From positions 3,100,001 to 3,164,000 of the forward strand of contig OZ220486.1 of NCBI GenBank assembly GCA_965116115.1: 64,000 bases of DNA, given 5' to 3'. Source of the DNA: JAPOXR01 sp965116115. Its GTDB lineage: Bacteria; Pseudomonadota; Alphaproteobacteria; Rhodobacterales; Rhodobacteraceae. Below, piece by piece: positions 1 through 9,404 of the stretch. Position 1 is the first letter of the stretch; each line of letters begins with the position of its first letter. The notes beneath the pieces are model-generated. The model was not told the DNA's origin and ran no database searches. It was given only the letters and a program-made list of their open reading frames with translations. The position numbers and the translations under genes were made by a program.

Positions 1-291
1 TGCGCGGCTACCCTCCCCCGGCCCCGACCGCCGCTTGAGCGGGAATGAACCTTAGGGGATTATATGCTTGACCGGCGATGAACAGTCAATCACCCCGCGC
101 CGGCATCTCGTCGCTGCGCCCCGGTTTATCGGGCTTCGTGCGCAGCAGCGTACGGGCCGCCGTAACTGACGCCCCCCTCATAGCGCGGGTTCAGAACCTC
201 TGGTTCCGGCTGTTTCTATCGGCTTCGCAGTCATGTTCTCCCCTTGTCGTGGCAGGCTGTCATCCCGGATTATCGGCAGTCAGGGACCGGA
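1..291. other. Left-edge stretch without a recognisable gene
   Basis: This stretch lies downstream of the nitrate reductase operon, which runs on the minus strand. I see no coding frame with family resemblance on either strand. On the minus strand an AGGGGAG-like ribosome site at about 235 precedes an ATG, but that frame closes after 18 codons. It could be a decayed or frameshifted gene start, or chance. Confidence 0.3.
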
Positions 292-1053
292 TCACTGGAC
301 CAGCGGCGTATCCACGCTCGCGATATCGATTCCGGAAATTTCGGCATCGCCCGCAAGCAATTGAACGAACTGCCTGAAAGCCCGTCTCCAAGACGCTTCC
401 TTCAGATACTCCGAAACCTTGTCAGCCACCGATTCATAGGGCAGCGGCCGCCCGGCCATGCGCTTGTCGACACGCACGACATGAACACCGTACCGGGTCT
501 TGACCGGAACCGGAGAAAGCTGGCCCTCCTCCAGATTGAACAGAAAGGTTTCCATCTCCGATACGGTATCGCCGCGGGACAGTTGTCCGAGCCTGCCGTC
601 GTTACGCTTGGAATCGCAGGCCGAATGCGCACGCGCCAGCGCGCCGAATTTTTCCGGCGCCGCCGTCAGAACGGCAATGATTTCCGCTGCCTGCTTTTCC
701 GCCCGGTCCCGCGCATCCGCGTCTTCAGGCGCGGCGGCGAGCAGAATATGGGCGGCTTCAACCAGATCCGGGCTGCGGAACCGTTTTCGATTGTTGTCGT
801 AATAGCGCCGGCACTCATGCTCGGCCGGCTCGGGAATATCCACATCATGCTCGATGACAGCGGTTATCGCCGCCGATTCGTCCGCGCCGCTGATTCCGAG
901 AGCTTCGGCCCGGTTCAGCAAAAGCTCGCGGACCACCAGCCATTCGGCCGCGGCATGCCGCGCGGCGGACGCATCCTTGGCGGGATGATACTGCATCTCC
1001 CGGAGAATCTCGTCCTCTTCAATACGGCGGTCATTCACTCGGATACCGGGCAC
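292..1053 (-). CDS. Parvulin-type peptidyl-prolyl cis-trans isomerase of the nar operon
   Basis: A 253-residue protein with an N-terminal helical region and a rotamase (PpiC/parvulin) domain at about residues 95-205, seen in the AAHILL start, the central GRLGQLSRGD and the closing YGVHVVRVD. These enzymes catalyse cis-trans isomerisation of prolyl bonds. Members of this family are commonly found as the last gene of narGHJI operons, where they are presumed to help fold or assemble nitrate reductase. No signal peptide is visible, so action in the cytoplasm beside NarGH is likely. The start is GTG, 12 nt after the narI stop, with GAGAGG placed 8 nt upstream. It closes the seven-gene operon. Confidence 0.85.
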   Translation of the reverse strand: MPGIRVNDRRIEEDEILREMQYHPAKDASAARHAAAEWLVVRELLLNRAEALGISGADESAAITAVIEHDVDIPEPAEHECRRYYDNNRKRFRSPDLVEAAHILLAAAPEDADARDRAEKQAAEIIAVLTAAPEKFGALARAHSACDSKRNDGRLGQLSRGDTVSEMETFLFNLEEGQLSPVPVKTRYGVHVVRVDKRMAGRPLPYESVADKVSEYLKEASWRRAFRQFVQLLAGDAEISGIDIASVDTPLVQ

Positions 1054-1064
1054 GGCCGCGCCTC

Positions 1065-1763
1065 TCAGGCCGGGCCTTTGCGGACACGCACCACCTGATA
1101 GCCGCGCCGGGTCAGATAGCCCAGCGGCGCGCTCCAGACATGGACAAGACGGCTGAACGGAAAAATCAGGAAGATGGTAAGTCCCAGGAAAATATGTGTC
1201 TTATAGACCCAGCTCACACCGACGACATGCATCGCCGCGTCAGCCTGGAATGTCACTATCTTCTGCGCCCAAAGCGACAGCGTTACCATGACCTCTCCGC
1301 CCTCCCGATGAGCCCAAGAGAACGGCACGGTGGCGAGGCCCAGCACCAACTGCAGCCAAAGGATGATCAGGACCGCGATATCCATCATGCTTGAAGTCCG
1401 GCGAATCCGGGGATCCGACAAACGGCGGTGCAGAAGCATGGTCAGTCCGATAAAGCAGACTATGCCGAACACGCCGCCCACAACAATGGCAAGAATCTGC
1501 TTGCCGCCTGAACTGAGGCCGAGAGCGTGGTAGACCTCCTTCGGTGTCAGCAGGCCGACAAGATGACCGAAGAACAGCGCCAGGATGCCTATATGGAACA
1601 ACACGCTTCCCAGCATAAGCTGCCGCCGGCGCAGGAGCTGGCTCGATCCGCTTCGCCAAGTGTACTGCTCACGGTCGAAACGGATCAGGCTGCCTGCCAG
1701 AAACACCGTCGCCGCAAGATACGGATAGTAACCGAAGATGAGAACGTGAAACCAGTCAGACAT
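1065..1763 (-). CDS. narI: Respiratory nitrate reductase gamma subunit (NarI, cytochrome b)
   Basis: This 232-residue membrane subunit has about five hydrophobic spans and carries the two b hemes that pass electrons from quinol to NarH. Candidate heme-ligand histidines are seen in FHIGILALFFGHLVG in the second span and in the pair near the C-terminus (HVVGVSWVYKTH). The end, after FPFSRLVHVWSAP, is the usual cytoplasmic tail that docks NarGH. Length matches the family (about 225-240). Its ATG lies inside narJ, with an 8-nt overlap, which implies coupled translation. Confidence 0.95.
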   Translation of the reverse strand: MSDWFHVLIFGYYPYLAATVFLAGSLIRFDREQYTWRSGSSQLLRRRQLMLGSVLFHIGILALFFGHLVGLLTPKEVYHALGLSSGGKQILAIVVGGVFGIVCFIGLTMLLHRRLSDPRIRRTSSMMDIAVLIILWLQLVLGLATVPFSWAHREGGEVMVTLSLWAQKIVTFQADAAMHVVGVSWVYKTHIFLGLTIFLIFPFSRLVHVWSAPLGYLTRRGYQVVRVRKGPA

Positions 1764-2469
1764 GGTTCTTCTCCGTCTTGATTCCAGCGGCTGGAGGTCT
1801 CGCAGGCGCCGCCATTCGATTCAAGATGTCACGCGCTGCTGAGCAGCTTCCGTCAGCCGTGCCGGAGAAAGCCGGAACCTCCTCCCACTCGCTGTCGAGT
1901 TCAGCCGCTTCCGCTTCGGGCGTGCGGTCCGCTTCCACCAATGCCGCCACTGCCTCCTTGTCGGGCGCTTCGGCCGAAAGCTCCTCAAGCGCTTCGAACA
2001 CATGCGTATAGCCGCTGCCGCGCTGCTTCAGTCTGAAACGGAGCGCACCGAGGATATGGACGACATCCGCCAGCCGATCCGCCGCCGCCTCAGGACCGAC
2101 CAGCGAAAGAAATTCCAGAAACAGCGGCAGATAGTCCGGCAGCTCGTTTCCGTCGATCCTGTAACCATGGTCCTCGTAGTGCGCCGCGAGGTTGACCATT
2201 GCCTGGCCGCGGTCGCGCGATTCACCGTGAATATGCTCGAACAAATGTAACGAAAGACTGAGCGAACGATCAAACAAACCGACATAGTTCTCCTGCAAAG
2301 TGAGAAGATCGCCTTGGGCCAGTTCTTCAGTCAGCCTGCTGATTGCCCGGCGCGTCGCCGCTGAAACCTGCGCCTCCTGCTGCACGACCGCGCAGATATC
2401 TTTTGCCGCCCCCGCCAGTTCAGCGGTCGGATAGTGCAGAAGCGCGCCAAGCGCCCGGTAAATCATCAT
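1756..2469 (-). CDS. narJ: Nitrate reductase molybdenum cofactor assembly chaperone (NarJ)
   Basis: An all-helical chaperone of the TorD/NarJ fold, about 237 residues. It binds apo-NarG, helps insert the molybdenum cofactor and is not part of the final enzyme. Recognisable NarJ features are the start YRALGALLHYP, the central LFEHIHGESRDRGQAMVNL and the LPDYLPLFLEFLS segment. The start chosen is the ATG at 2469, which overlaps the narH stop as ATGATGA; a longer frame reaching 2577 would add a low-complexity arginine-rich leader not seen in the family. The acidic C-terminal region after about residue 165 is poorly conserved, as is usual. Confidence 0.93.
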   Translation of the reverse strand: MMIYRALGALLHYPTAELAGAAKDICAVVQQEAQVSAATRRAISRLTEELAQGDLLTLQENYVGLFDRSLSLSLHLFEHIHGESRDRGQAMVNLAAHYEDHGYRIDGNELPDYLPLFLEFLSLVGPEAAADRLADVVHILGALRFRLKQRGSGYTHVFEALEELSAEAPDKEAVAALVEADRTPEAEAAELDSEWEEVPAFSGTADGSCSAARDILNRMAAPARPPAAGIKTEKNHV

Positions 2470-3998
2470 CGCGGCACCGAACGGCCGCCGGCCGTCGGGC
2501 CGACCCGCACTTCCTGGCTGAACAGATCCAGCTTGCCGCTGCCGCCGCTGCAGCCGTCGCCGAAACTGAACCCGCACTCACCGCGCAGATCGAACGCTTC
2601 CTCGGCATATTCACGATGCGTGGTCGGAATGACAAACCTGTCTTCATAGTCCGCGATCGCCATGGTCCGGTACATGTCTTCCACTTGCGCTTCGGTAAGG
2701 CCGACCTGCTCCAGCACTTCCAGATCACGCTTTCCATCAACATGGCGCGCGCGCATATGAATCCGCATCGCCAGCATCCGCTGCAGGCCGAGCTTGACCG
2801 GAGCCTCGTCGCCAGCCGTCAGGAGGTTCGCCAGATATCGCAATGGAATGCGCAACTGGGAAACATCGGGTATCAGCCCGTCGGCGCCGAGCGCACCCGC
2901 TTTGGCCGCCGACTGAATCGGTGAGAGCGGCGGGACATACCAGACCATGGGCAGGGTCCGGTATTCGGGATGCAGCGGGAAGGCGACCTTCCAGTCCATC
3001 GCCATGCGATAGACCGGAGAGCGCCGCGCGGCCTTAACCCACGCCTGAGGAATTCCATCGGCCATCGCCTGCCGAATCACTGCCGGATCATCCGGATCAA
3101 GAAAGATATCGAGTTGCGCCTGATAGAGATCTTTTGGATCCTCAGCCGCCGCCGCTTCCTCGATCCGGTCCGCATCATACAGCATAACGCCAAGATACCT
3201 GATGCGCCCGACACATGTCTCGGAGCAGACTGTCGGCTGACCGGCTTCGATCCGCGGATAGCAGAAAATGCACTTTTCCGATTTCCCGGTGCGCCAGTTG
3301 TAGTAAATTTTCTTGTAGGGGCAGGCTGAAACGCACATGCGCCAGCCGCGGCACTTATCTTGGTCGATAAGGACGATACCGTCCTCTTCCCGCTTGTAAA
3401 TCGCGCCCGAGGGGCAGGCCGCGACGCAGCTTGGATTAAGGCAATGCTCGCAAAGCCGCGGCAGATACATCATGAACGTGTTTTCGAACTGGCCGTAGAT
3501 GTCCTTCTCGACTGATTCGAAGTTTACGTCCTTGCTGCGCTTGGAGAATTCGCCGCCGAGGATTTCCTCCCAGTTCGGCCCCCATTTGACCTTGTCCATC
3601 CGCTCGCCGCTGAGCAGAGAGCGCGGCCGCGCTGTCGGCGGAGCCTGCGATTCGGGAGCATTGTGCAGATGTTCGTAATCGAACGTGAAGGGTTCGTAAT
3701 AGTCGTCGATCTCCGGCATGTCGGGATTGGCGAAGATCTTGGCCAGAATTCGCAGCTTTCCGCCCATCTTCGGAGCGATGCGCCCGTTCCGCTTGCGCAC
3801 CCAGCCGCCGTTCCAGACTTCCTGATTCTCCCATTCCCGGGGGTACCCGATACCCGGCTTGGTCTCAACATTGTTGAACCACGCGTATTCCATGCCTTCG
3901 CGGCTCGTCCAGACATTCTTGCACGTCACCGAACAGGTATGACAGCCGATGCACTTATCCAGATTAAGGACTTTGCCGATCTGTGCCCGTATCTTCAT
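2466..3998 (-). CDS. narH: Respiratory nitrate reductase beta subunit (NarH, Fe-S)
   Basis: This 510-residue iron-sulfur subunit relays electrons from NarI hemes to NarG. All four cluster motifs are visible: CIGCHTC near residue 16, then CEHCLNPSCVAACP, then CRGWRMCVSACP and CIFCYPRIEAGQPTVC. In the third motif a Trp replaces a Cys (CRGWRMC), the signature of the [3Fe-4S] cluster. The C-terminal third is the NarH-specific cap. Its ATG overlaps the narG stop by 4 nt, and its own stop overlaps narJ. Length is typical. Confidence 0.97.
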   Translation of the reverse strand: MKIRAQIGKVLNLDKCIGCHTCSVTCKNVWTSREGMEYAWFNNVETKPGIGYPREWENQEVWNGGWVRKRNGRIAPKMGGKLRILAKIFANPDMPEIDDYYEPFTFDYEHLHNAPESQAPPTARPRSLLSGERMDKVKWGPNWEEILGGEFSKRSKDVNFESVEKDIYGQFENTFMMYLPRLCEHCLNPSCVAACPSGAIYKREEDGIVLIDQDKCRGWRMCVSACPYKKIYYNWRTGKSEKCIFCYPRIEAGQPTVCSETCVGRIRYLGVMLYDADRIEEAAAAEDPKDLYQAQLDIFLDPDDPAVIRQAMADGIPQAWVKAARRSPVYRMAMDWKVAFPLHPEYRTLPMVWYVPPLSPIQSAAKAGALGADGLIPDVSQLRIPLRYLANLLTAGDEAPVKLGLQRMLAMRIHMRARHVDGKRDLEVLEQVGLTEAQVEDMYRTMAIADYEDRFVIPTTHREYAEEAFDLRGECGFSFGDGCSGGSGKLDLFSQEVRVGPTAGGRSVPR

Positions 3999-6900
3999 TG
4001 AGCGGCCTCCAATGCCGGGCCTTGGCGTGGCCCTTCCATCCAGTCGATCTTGCGCATCTTGCGCACGATCACGAATTCGTCACGGTTCGAGCCGACGGTG
4101 CCATAATAGTTGAACCCGTAGGACTGCTGGGCATAGCCGCCGATCATATGGGTCGGCTTGACCGTCGTTCTGGTCACCGAATTGTGGATGCCGCCGCGCG
4201 AGCCTGTGACCTCGCTGCCGGGCATGTTCACGATCTTCTCCTGAGCATGGTACATCATGGTCATTCCATCCGGCACCCGCTGGCTGACAACCGCGCGGGC
4301 GACCAGCGCACCGTTGGCGTTGTAGGCCTCGATCCAGTCATTGTCTTCTATTTCCGCCTTGCGGGCGTCCGCTTCGCTGATCCACATGATCGGGCCGCCG
4401 CGCGAAAGGGTCAGCATCAGCAGGTTGTCCGTATAGGTGCTATGGATGCCCCATTTCTGATGCGGAGTAATGAAGTTCAGCACCAGTTGCCTGCCGCCGT
4501 TGCTCTTTTCTTCGATCAGCGGCTTTACCGTCCTGGTGTCGATGGGCGGTTTGTACACGCACAACTGTTCGCCGAACACCCGCATCCAGAGATGGTCCTG
4601 GTAAAGCTGCTGCCTGCCGCTGAGAGTGCGCCAAGGAATCAACTCATGAATATTGGTATATCCGGCGGTGTAGGACACATGATCAGATTCGACGCCTGAC
4701 CAAGTCGGAGAGGTGATGATCTTGCGCGGCTGGGCCTGGAGGTCACGAAAACTCACCTTGTCCTCCTCGCGGGGCGTCGCCAGATGGCAGTGGCTGCGTC
4801 CGGTCGCCTTTTCAAGCGCGCGCCAAGCCTTGACCGCGACCTTGCCGTTGGTCTCGGGAGCCAGAGCAAGCACTGTTTCCGAAGCGTCTATGTCGGTCCT
4901 GATCCTCGGCCTGCCCTTCGCAATGCCTTCCTCGCTCACGCAGCCGTTCAGGCGGCCGAGAAACTCGACTTCATCGTCAGTGTTCCAAGTGATGCCCTTG
5001 CCGCCGTTGCCCGCTTTTTGCATAAGCGGGCCGAGCGAGGTGAATTTCCTGTAAGTGTCCGGATAGTCACGCTTGACAACTGCCATGTTCGGCATCGTCT
5101 TTCCGGGAACCGCCTCGCATTCCCCCTTCTTCCAGTCCTTGACATCGAAAGGCTGCGCCAGTTCCATCGGCGTGTCGTGCAGCGCCGGCACGAGCACCAG
5201 ATCCTGCTGTGTTCCGAGTTCGCCCTCGGCGATTTCGGAGAATTTCCCGGCAATCCCCCTGAAGATGTCCCAGTCGCTGAGAGTCTCCCAAACCGGGTCA
5301 ATGGCAGCTGACAGCGGATGGATGAATGGATGCATGTCCGAGGTGTTCAGGTCATTCTTCTCGTACCAAGTCGCCGTCGGCAGCACGATGTCGGAATACA
5401 GACAGGTTGTGGACATGCGGAAATCGAGTGTCACCAGCAGATCCAGCTTCCCTTCCGGCGCCGTCTCGTGCCATACAACCTCCATCGGCTTGCTGGCCCC
5501 GTCCTCGCCGAGATCCTCTCCCTGCACGCCGTGCCGCGTTCCCAGCAGATGCTTGAGGAAATATTCGTGGCCTTTCCCGCTCGCGCCGAGCAGGTTCGAA
5601 CGCCATACGAACAGGTTGCGCGGCCAGTTTCTCGGATCATCCGGGTCTTCCGAGGACATCCGCAAGCTGCCGTCCCGCAATCCCGCCACCGCTGCCGCGA
5701 CCGGGTCTTCGGAGCCGGCGTTGCGGGTGACTTCCAGCGGATTGGCCGCCAGCTGCGGCGCAGACGGCAGCCAGCCCATCCGCTCCGAACGGACATTGAA
5801 ATCGATCAGGCTGAGCGCCGTCCACTCGCCGTCGGGAGCAAGCGGAGAGATGATGTCGTCAACCGAGAGTTTCTCGTAGCGCCACTGGTCCGTGTGGCTG
5901 TACCAGAACGATGTGCTGTTCATATGTCTCGGAGGCCTGCTCCAGTCCAGAGCGAAGGCCAGAGGAAGCCAGCCGGTCTGCGGCCGCAGCTTTTCCTGTC
6001 CGACATAATGCGACCAGCCGCCGCCGGACTTGCCGATGCATCCGCACATCACGAGAATGTTAATGATGCCGCGATAGACCATGTCCATATGGTACCAGTG
6101 GTTAATCCCGGCGCCGACGATGACCATTGATCTGCCTTCTGTCTTGTGCGCATTCTCGGCAAATTGTCTGGCGACAGCGATCACTTTGTCACGCGGAACG
6201 CCTGTGATGCGCTCCTGCCAGGCCGGCGTGTAAGGCATATCGTCATCGAAACCGGCCGCGACATTCGCGCCGCCCAGCCCCCGGTCAATCCCGTAATTCG
6301 CCGCAAGCAGATCGAACACGGTCGCGGCCAGCGCCTCGCCGTTCCGCGTCTTGACTTTCCTGACCGGCACATTGCGCCATGACACGTCGTCATGTCCGGT
6401 GCCGGAGAAATGCTCGTGATCGGCATTGCCGAAATAAGGGAACCCGCAGGGCACAACGTCGTCAGCCGAATCAATGAGGCTCAAGCGCAGCTTCGTGGCG
6501 CGGCCGTCCGCCGCGTTCTTTTCCTCGATATTCCACTTGCCGGATTGATCCCAGCGGAAGCCGATGGACCCGACCGGGCAGACCAAGGCATCATCCGCCG
6601 CCGAGTCCACCGCCACCGTTTTCCATTCCGGGTTGTCAGACTGTCCCAGGGCGCCCGGCAGGTCGGCGGCGCGGAGCATGCGGTCGGGTACATAACCGTC
6701 ACCGCTTGCCCGCAGCGTGACAAGGTTCGGCATGTCGGTGTAGCGGCGGCAGTAGTCCTCAAAATAGCCGCTCTTTCCCGCGAGGTGCCATTCCTTGAAA
6801 ATCACATGCCCCATCGCCAGCGCCAAAGCGGCGTCGGTGCCTTGCTTCGGGCTGAGCCAGATATCGGCGAATTTCGACGCCTCGCTGTAATCGGGCGCGA

Positions 6901-7738
6901 CCGTGACGATCGTGGTTCCCTTATAGCGGGCTTCAGTCATGAAATGCGCGTCCGGCGTGCGGGTCTGGGGAACGTTAGATCCCCACATCATCAGAAAACT
7001 GGAATTGTACCAGTCGGCGCTTTCCGGCACATCGGTCTGCTCTCCCCAAGTCTGCGGACTCGATGGCGGCAGGTCGCAATACCAGTCGTAGAAACTCATG
7101 CAGACGCCGCCGATAAGCGAAAGATAGCGCGAGCCGGCGGCATATGAGACCATGGACATCGCCGGAATCGGGGAAAATCCGATTATGCGGTCTGGTCCAT
7201 GGGCCTTGATCGTGTGCACATTGGCTGCGGCGATGATCTCGTTGACCTCGTCCCAGTCAGAGCGGACGAACCCGCCCAGCCCGCGCACGCGCTGGTAGTC
7301 GCGGCGCTTCGCCGCGTCGCCGACGATCGACGCCCACGCCGCCACCGGTTCCATTGTCTTGCGCGCCTCGCGCCAGCAGCGGACCAGCCGGCTGCGCACC
7401 AGCGGATATTTCAGCCGATTGGCGCTGTAGATGTACCATGAATAGCTCGCGCCGCGCGAGCAGCCGCGCGGCTCGTGGTTCGGCATGTCAGGCCGGGTGC
7501 GCGGATAGTCGGTATGCTGCATCTCCCAAGTGATGATTCCGCCTTTGACATAGATCTGCCAGCTGCATGAACCGGTGCAGTTGACGCCATGTGTCGAGCG
7601 CACGACCTTGTCATGCTGCCAGCGCGCCCGGTACGCATCCTCCCACTGACGGTCCTCGCTGGTCACGATTCCGTGCCCGTCGGAGAATGTATCGACGTTT
7701 TCCTTGAAAAATCTCAGCCGTTCCAGAAAATGACTCAT
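3995..7738 (-). CDS. narG: Respiratory nitrate reductase alpha subunit (NarG, catalytic)
   Basis: This 1247-residue molybdenum-bis-MGD catalytic subunit reduces nitrate to nitrite on the cytoplasmic face of the membrane. The FS0 [4Fe-4S] ligands His50, Cys54, Cys58 and Cys93 are all present (THGVNCTGSC and RGCSRG). The conserved YNSSFLMMWGSNVPQTRTPDAH block, which holds the Mo-coordinating Asp region, is intact, as is the C-terminal molydopterin dinucleotide-binding domain. No Tat signal is present, as expected for NarG as opposed to NapA. It starts 12 nt after narK2, so it has no private promoter. It forms the quinol-nitrate oxidoreductase with NarH and NarI. Confidence 0.98.
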   Translation of the reverse strand: MSHFLERLRFFKENVDTFSDGHGIVTSEDRQWEDAYRARWQHDKVVRSTHGVNCTGSCSWQIYVKGGIITWEMQHTDYPRTRPDMPNHEPRGCSRGASYSWYIYSANRLKYPLVRSRLVRCWREARKTMEPVAAWASIVGDAAKRRDYQRVRGLGGFVRSDWDEVNEIIAAANVHTIKAHGPDRIIGFSPIPAMSMVSYAAGSRYLSLIGGVCMSFYDWYCDLPPSSPQTWGEQTDVPESADWYNSSFLMMWGSNVPQTRTPDAHFMTEARYKGTTIVTVAPDYSEASKFADIWLSPKQGTDAALALAMGHVIFKEWHLAGKSGYFEDYCRRYTDMPNLVTLRASGDGYVPDRMLRAADLPGALGQSDNPEWKTVAVDSAADDALVCPVGSIGFRWDQSGKWNIEEKNAADGRATKLRLSLIDSADDVVPCGFPYFGNADHEHFSGTGHDDVSWRNVPVRKVKTRNGEALAATVFDLLAANYGIDRGLGGANVAAGFDDDMPYTPAWQERITGVPRDKVIAVARQFAENAHKTEGRSMVIVGAGINHWYHMDMVYRGIINILVMCGCIGKSGGGWSHYVGQEKLRPQTGWLPLAFALDWSRPPRHMNSTSFWYSHTDQWRYEKLSVDDIISPLAPDGEWTALSLIDFNVRSERMGWLPSAPQLAANPLEVTRNAGSEDPVAAAVAGLRDGSLRMSSEDPDDPRNWPRNLFVWRSNLLGASGKGHEYFLKHLLGTRHGVQGEDLGEDGASKPMEVVWHETAPEGKLDLLVTLDFRMSTTCLYSDIVLPTATWYEKNDLNTSDMHPFIHPLSAAIDPVWETLSDWDIFRGIAGKFSEIAEGELGTQQDLVLVPALHDTPMELAQPFDVKDWKKGECEAVPGKTMPNMAVVKRDYPDTYRKFTSLGPLMQKAGNGGKGITWNTDDEVEFLGRLNGCVSEEGIAKGRPRIRTDIDASETVLALAPETNGKVAVKAWRALEKATGRSHCHLATPREEDKVSFRDLQAQPRKIITSPTWSGVESDHVSYTAGYTNIHELIPWRTLSGRQQLYQDHLWMRVFGEQLCVYKPPIDTRTVKPLIEEKSNGGRQLVLNFITPHQKWGIHSTYTDNLLMLTLSRGGPIMWISEADARKAEIEDNDWIEAYNANGALVARAVVSQRVPDGMTMMYHAQEKIVNMPGSEVTGSRGGIHNSVTRTTVKPTHMIGGYAQQSYGFNYYGTVGSNRDEFVIVRKMRKIDWMEGPRQGPALEAAQ

Positions 7739-7750
7739 CGCCCCGCCTCC

Positions 7751-9358
7751 TCAAGGATTCTGAATGTAGGCGTTCCTGCGCAGATAGAACCACCAGTTGA
7801 TTACGATGCACACAGCGTAGAAGGCTGCGAACCCGTACAGCGCACGTTCCGGCGTCGTCGCCTTGATCTGTTCGCCGAGAACCTGGGGAATAATGAATGC
7901 GCCGTAGGCGGCGACAGCCGAGGTCCAGCCCAGCACCGGACCCGCCTGAACCTTGTCGAAGACGACAGCGATTGTGCGGAAAGTGGAACCGTTGCCAATC
8001 CCTGTCGCGGCGAACAACAACAGAAACAGGGCCAGGAACGGCAGGAAGTAGTCTTCCGGCGCAGGCGAAGCGTATGCCAGAGACAAGGTGTAGGCCACGC
8101 CCAGCGCGCACAGGAGCATGACGGCGGAAACGATCTGCGTGACCAGCGCGCCTCCGATGCGGTCGGAAATCATGCCGCCTATCGGGCGGATCAGCGCACC
8201 GATGAAGGGTCCGGTCCATGCGTACATGAGAGCGCTCGGCCCGTTCGGATTCACCGTTCCATGGGTCAGAACCCCGTCCACCTCTATATGCTGGAAGCCG
8301 AACACCACCTTGATGGCCAGCCCGAAGGCCGCCGAAAAACCGATGAACGACCCGAACGTCATCGTGTAGATGATTGTCATCGCCCAAGTGTGCTTGTTCC
8401 GGAATATCGCGTACTGCTGATCCAGACTCCTGTGGATCGCGCCCGGCACCAGACGCAAAGCGAGAACGGTCGCGGCGATGACCAGCGGCAGGACGATCCA
8501 CTTGCTCAACTCGAGTCCGGAACCGCCGGCAGACGCCGGAAGCAGGAGCCACAATCCGGTAGCGGCGAACAGCATCCCGATCGCAAGCATCCCCAGTACC
8601 TTGCCGAAGGCTGCGCCCGTGGAACTCAGGCCCGGCGTCACATGCTCGGCCGTGATGTTGTTCATGCCCAACCATGCAGCGATGACCAGCGGAACCAGCA
8701 CGGCGACCCAGATATAGCCGGCATTATGAATGTAGGTTTCAGTGCCCGCGGGTATCCTGCCCACCAGCGCGCCCGACCCGTTGACGAGAACCAGGGCGGT
8801 GCCGCCGAAAAGCCCGATCGTCATGACCAGCGGAACGACGATCTGCATCGTCGTGACGCCGAAATTGCCCAGTCCGGCATTCATTCCCAAGGAATAGCCC
8901 TGCACCTTTTTGGGAAAGAAAAAGGAAATGTTGGACATGGAGGAAGCAAAGTTGCCGCCGCCGATACCGGACAGCAGGGCCACGGCCTGGAACTGCCAGA
9001 GCGGTGTGTCAGGATTCTGCAAGAGGTAGCCGGTGCCCGCGGCGGGAATGATCAACATCGCCGTCGTCAGGAAGATGGTGTTGCGGCCGCCTGCGATGCG
9101 GATGAAAAAAGAAGAGGGAATACGGAGCGTGGCTCCGCTCAGGCCGGCTATCGCCGCCAGCGTGAACAACTCAGCCTGAGAGAACGGGAATCCCAGATTG
9201 ATCATTTGGACGGTTATGATTCCCCAATACAGCCACACCGAAAAACCGACCAGCAAGCAAGGAATGGATATCCACAGATTGCGCGTCGCTATCCGTTTGC
9301 CTTCCGAATTCCAGAAAGCCGTGTCTTCCGGATCCCAAACTTCCAGATTCTTCGCCAT
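7751..9358 (-). CDS. narK2: NarK2-type nitrate/nitrite antiporter (MFS)
   Basis: A 535-residue major facilitator protein with about 12-14 spans. The nitrate signature segments are visible, for example GIGGGNFASSMSNISFFFP and GYSLGMNAGLGNFGVT. The N-terminus (about 30 residues before the first span) and overall length fit the NarK2 group, which exchanges nitrate for nitrite and so supplies substrate to NarG and exports its product. In Paracoccus-type bacteria NarK1 and NarK2 are often fused into one polypeptide; here they are separate, with a 46-nt gap. Assignment to NarK2 rather than another NNP member is by sequence style. Confidence 0.9.
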   Translation of the reverse strand: MAKNLEVWDPEDTAFWNSEGKRIATRNLWISIPCLLVGFSVWLYWGIITVQMINLGFPFSQAELFTLAAIAGLSGATLRIPSSFFIRIAGGRNTIFLTTAMLIIPAAGTGYLLQNPDTPLWQFQAVALLSGIGGGNFASSMSNISFFFPKKVQGYSLGMNAGLGNFGVTTMQIVVPLVMTIGLFGGTALVLVNGSGALVGRIPAGTETYIHNAGYIWVAVLVPLVIAAWLGMNNITAEHVTPGLSSTGAAFGKVLGMLAIGMLFAATGLWLLLPASAGGSGLELSKWIVLPLVIAATVLALRLVPGAIHRSLDQQYAIFRNKHTWAMTIIYTMTFGSFIGFSAAFGLAIKVVFGFQHIEVDGVLTHGTVNPNGPSALMYAWTGPFIGALIRPIGGMISDRIGGALVTQIVSAVMLLCALGVAYTLSLAYASPAPEDYFLPFLALFLLLFAATGIGNGSTFRTIAVVFDKVQAGPVLGWTSAVAAYGAFIIPQVLGEQIKATTPERALYGFAAFYAVCIVINWWFYLRRNAYIQNP

Positions 9359-9404
9359 CTGTATTCCTTATCTTGGTCTTGCTGTCCGTTCCGACCGGCC
9401 CCGA

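Noticed and set aside
1..291. A truncated gene at the left edge.
   Set aside because: Only an 18-codon frame with a decent ribosome site; no family resemblance.
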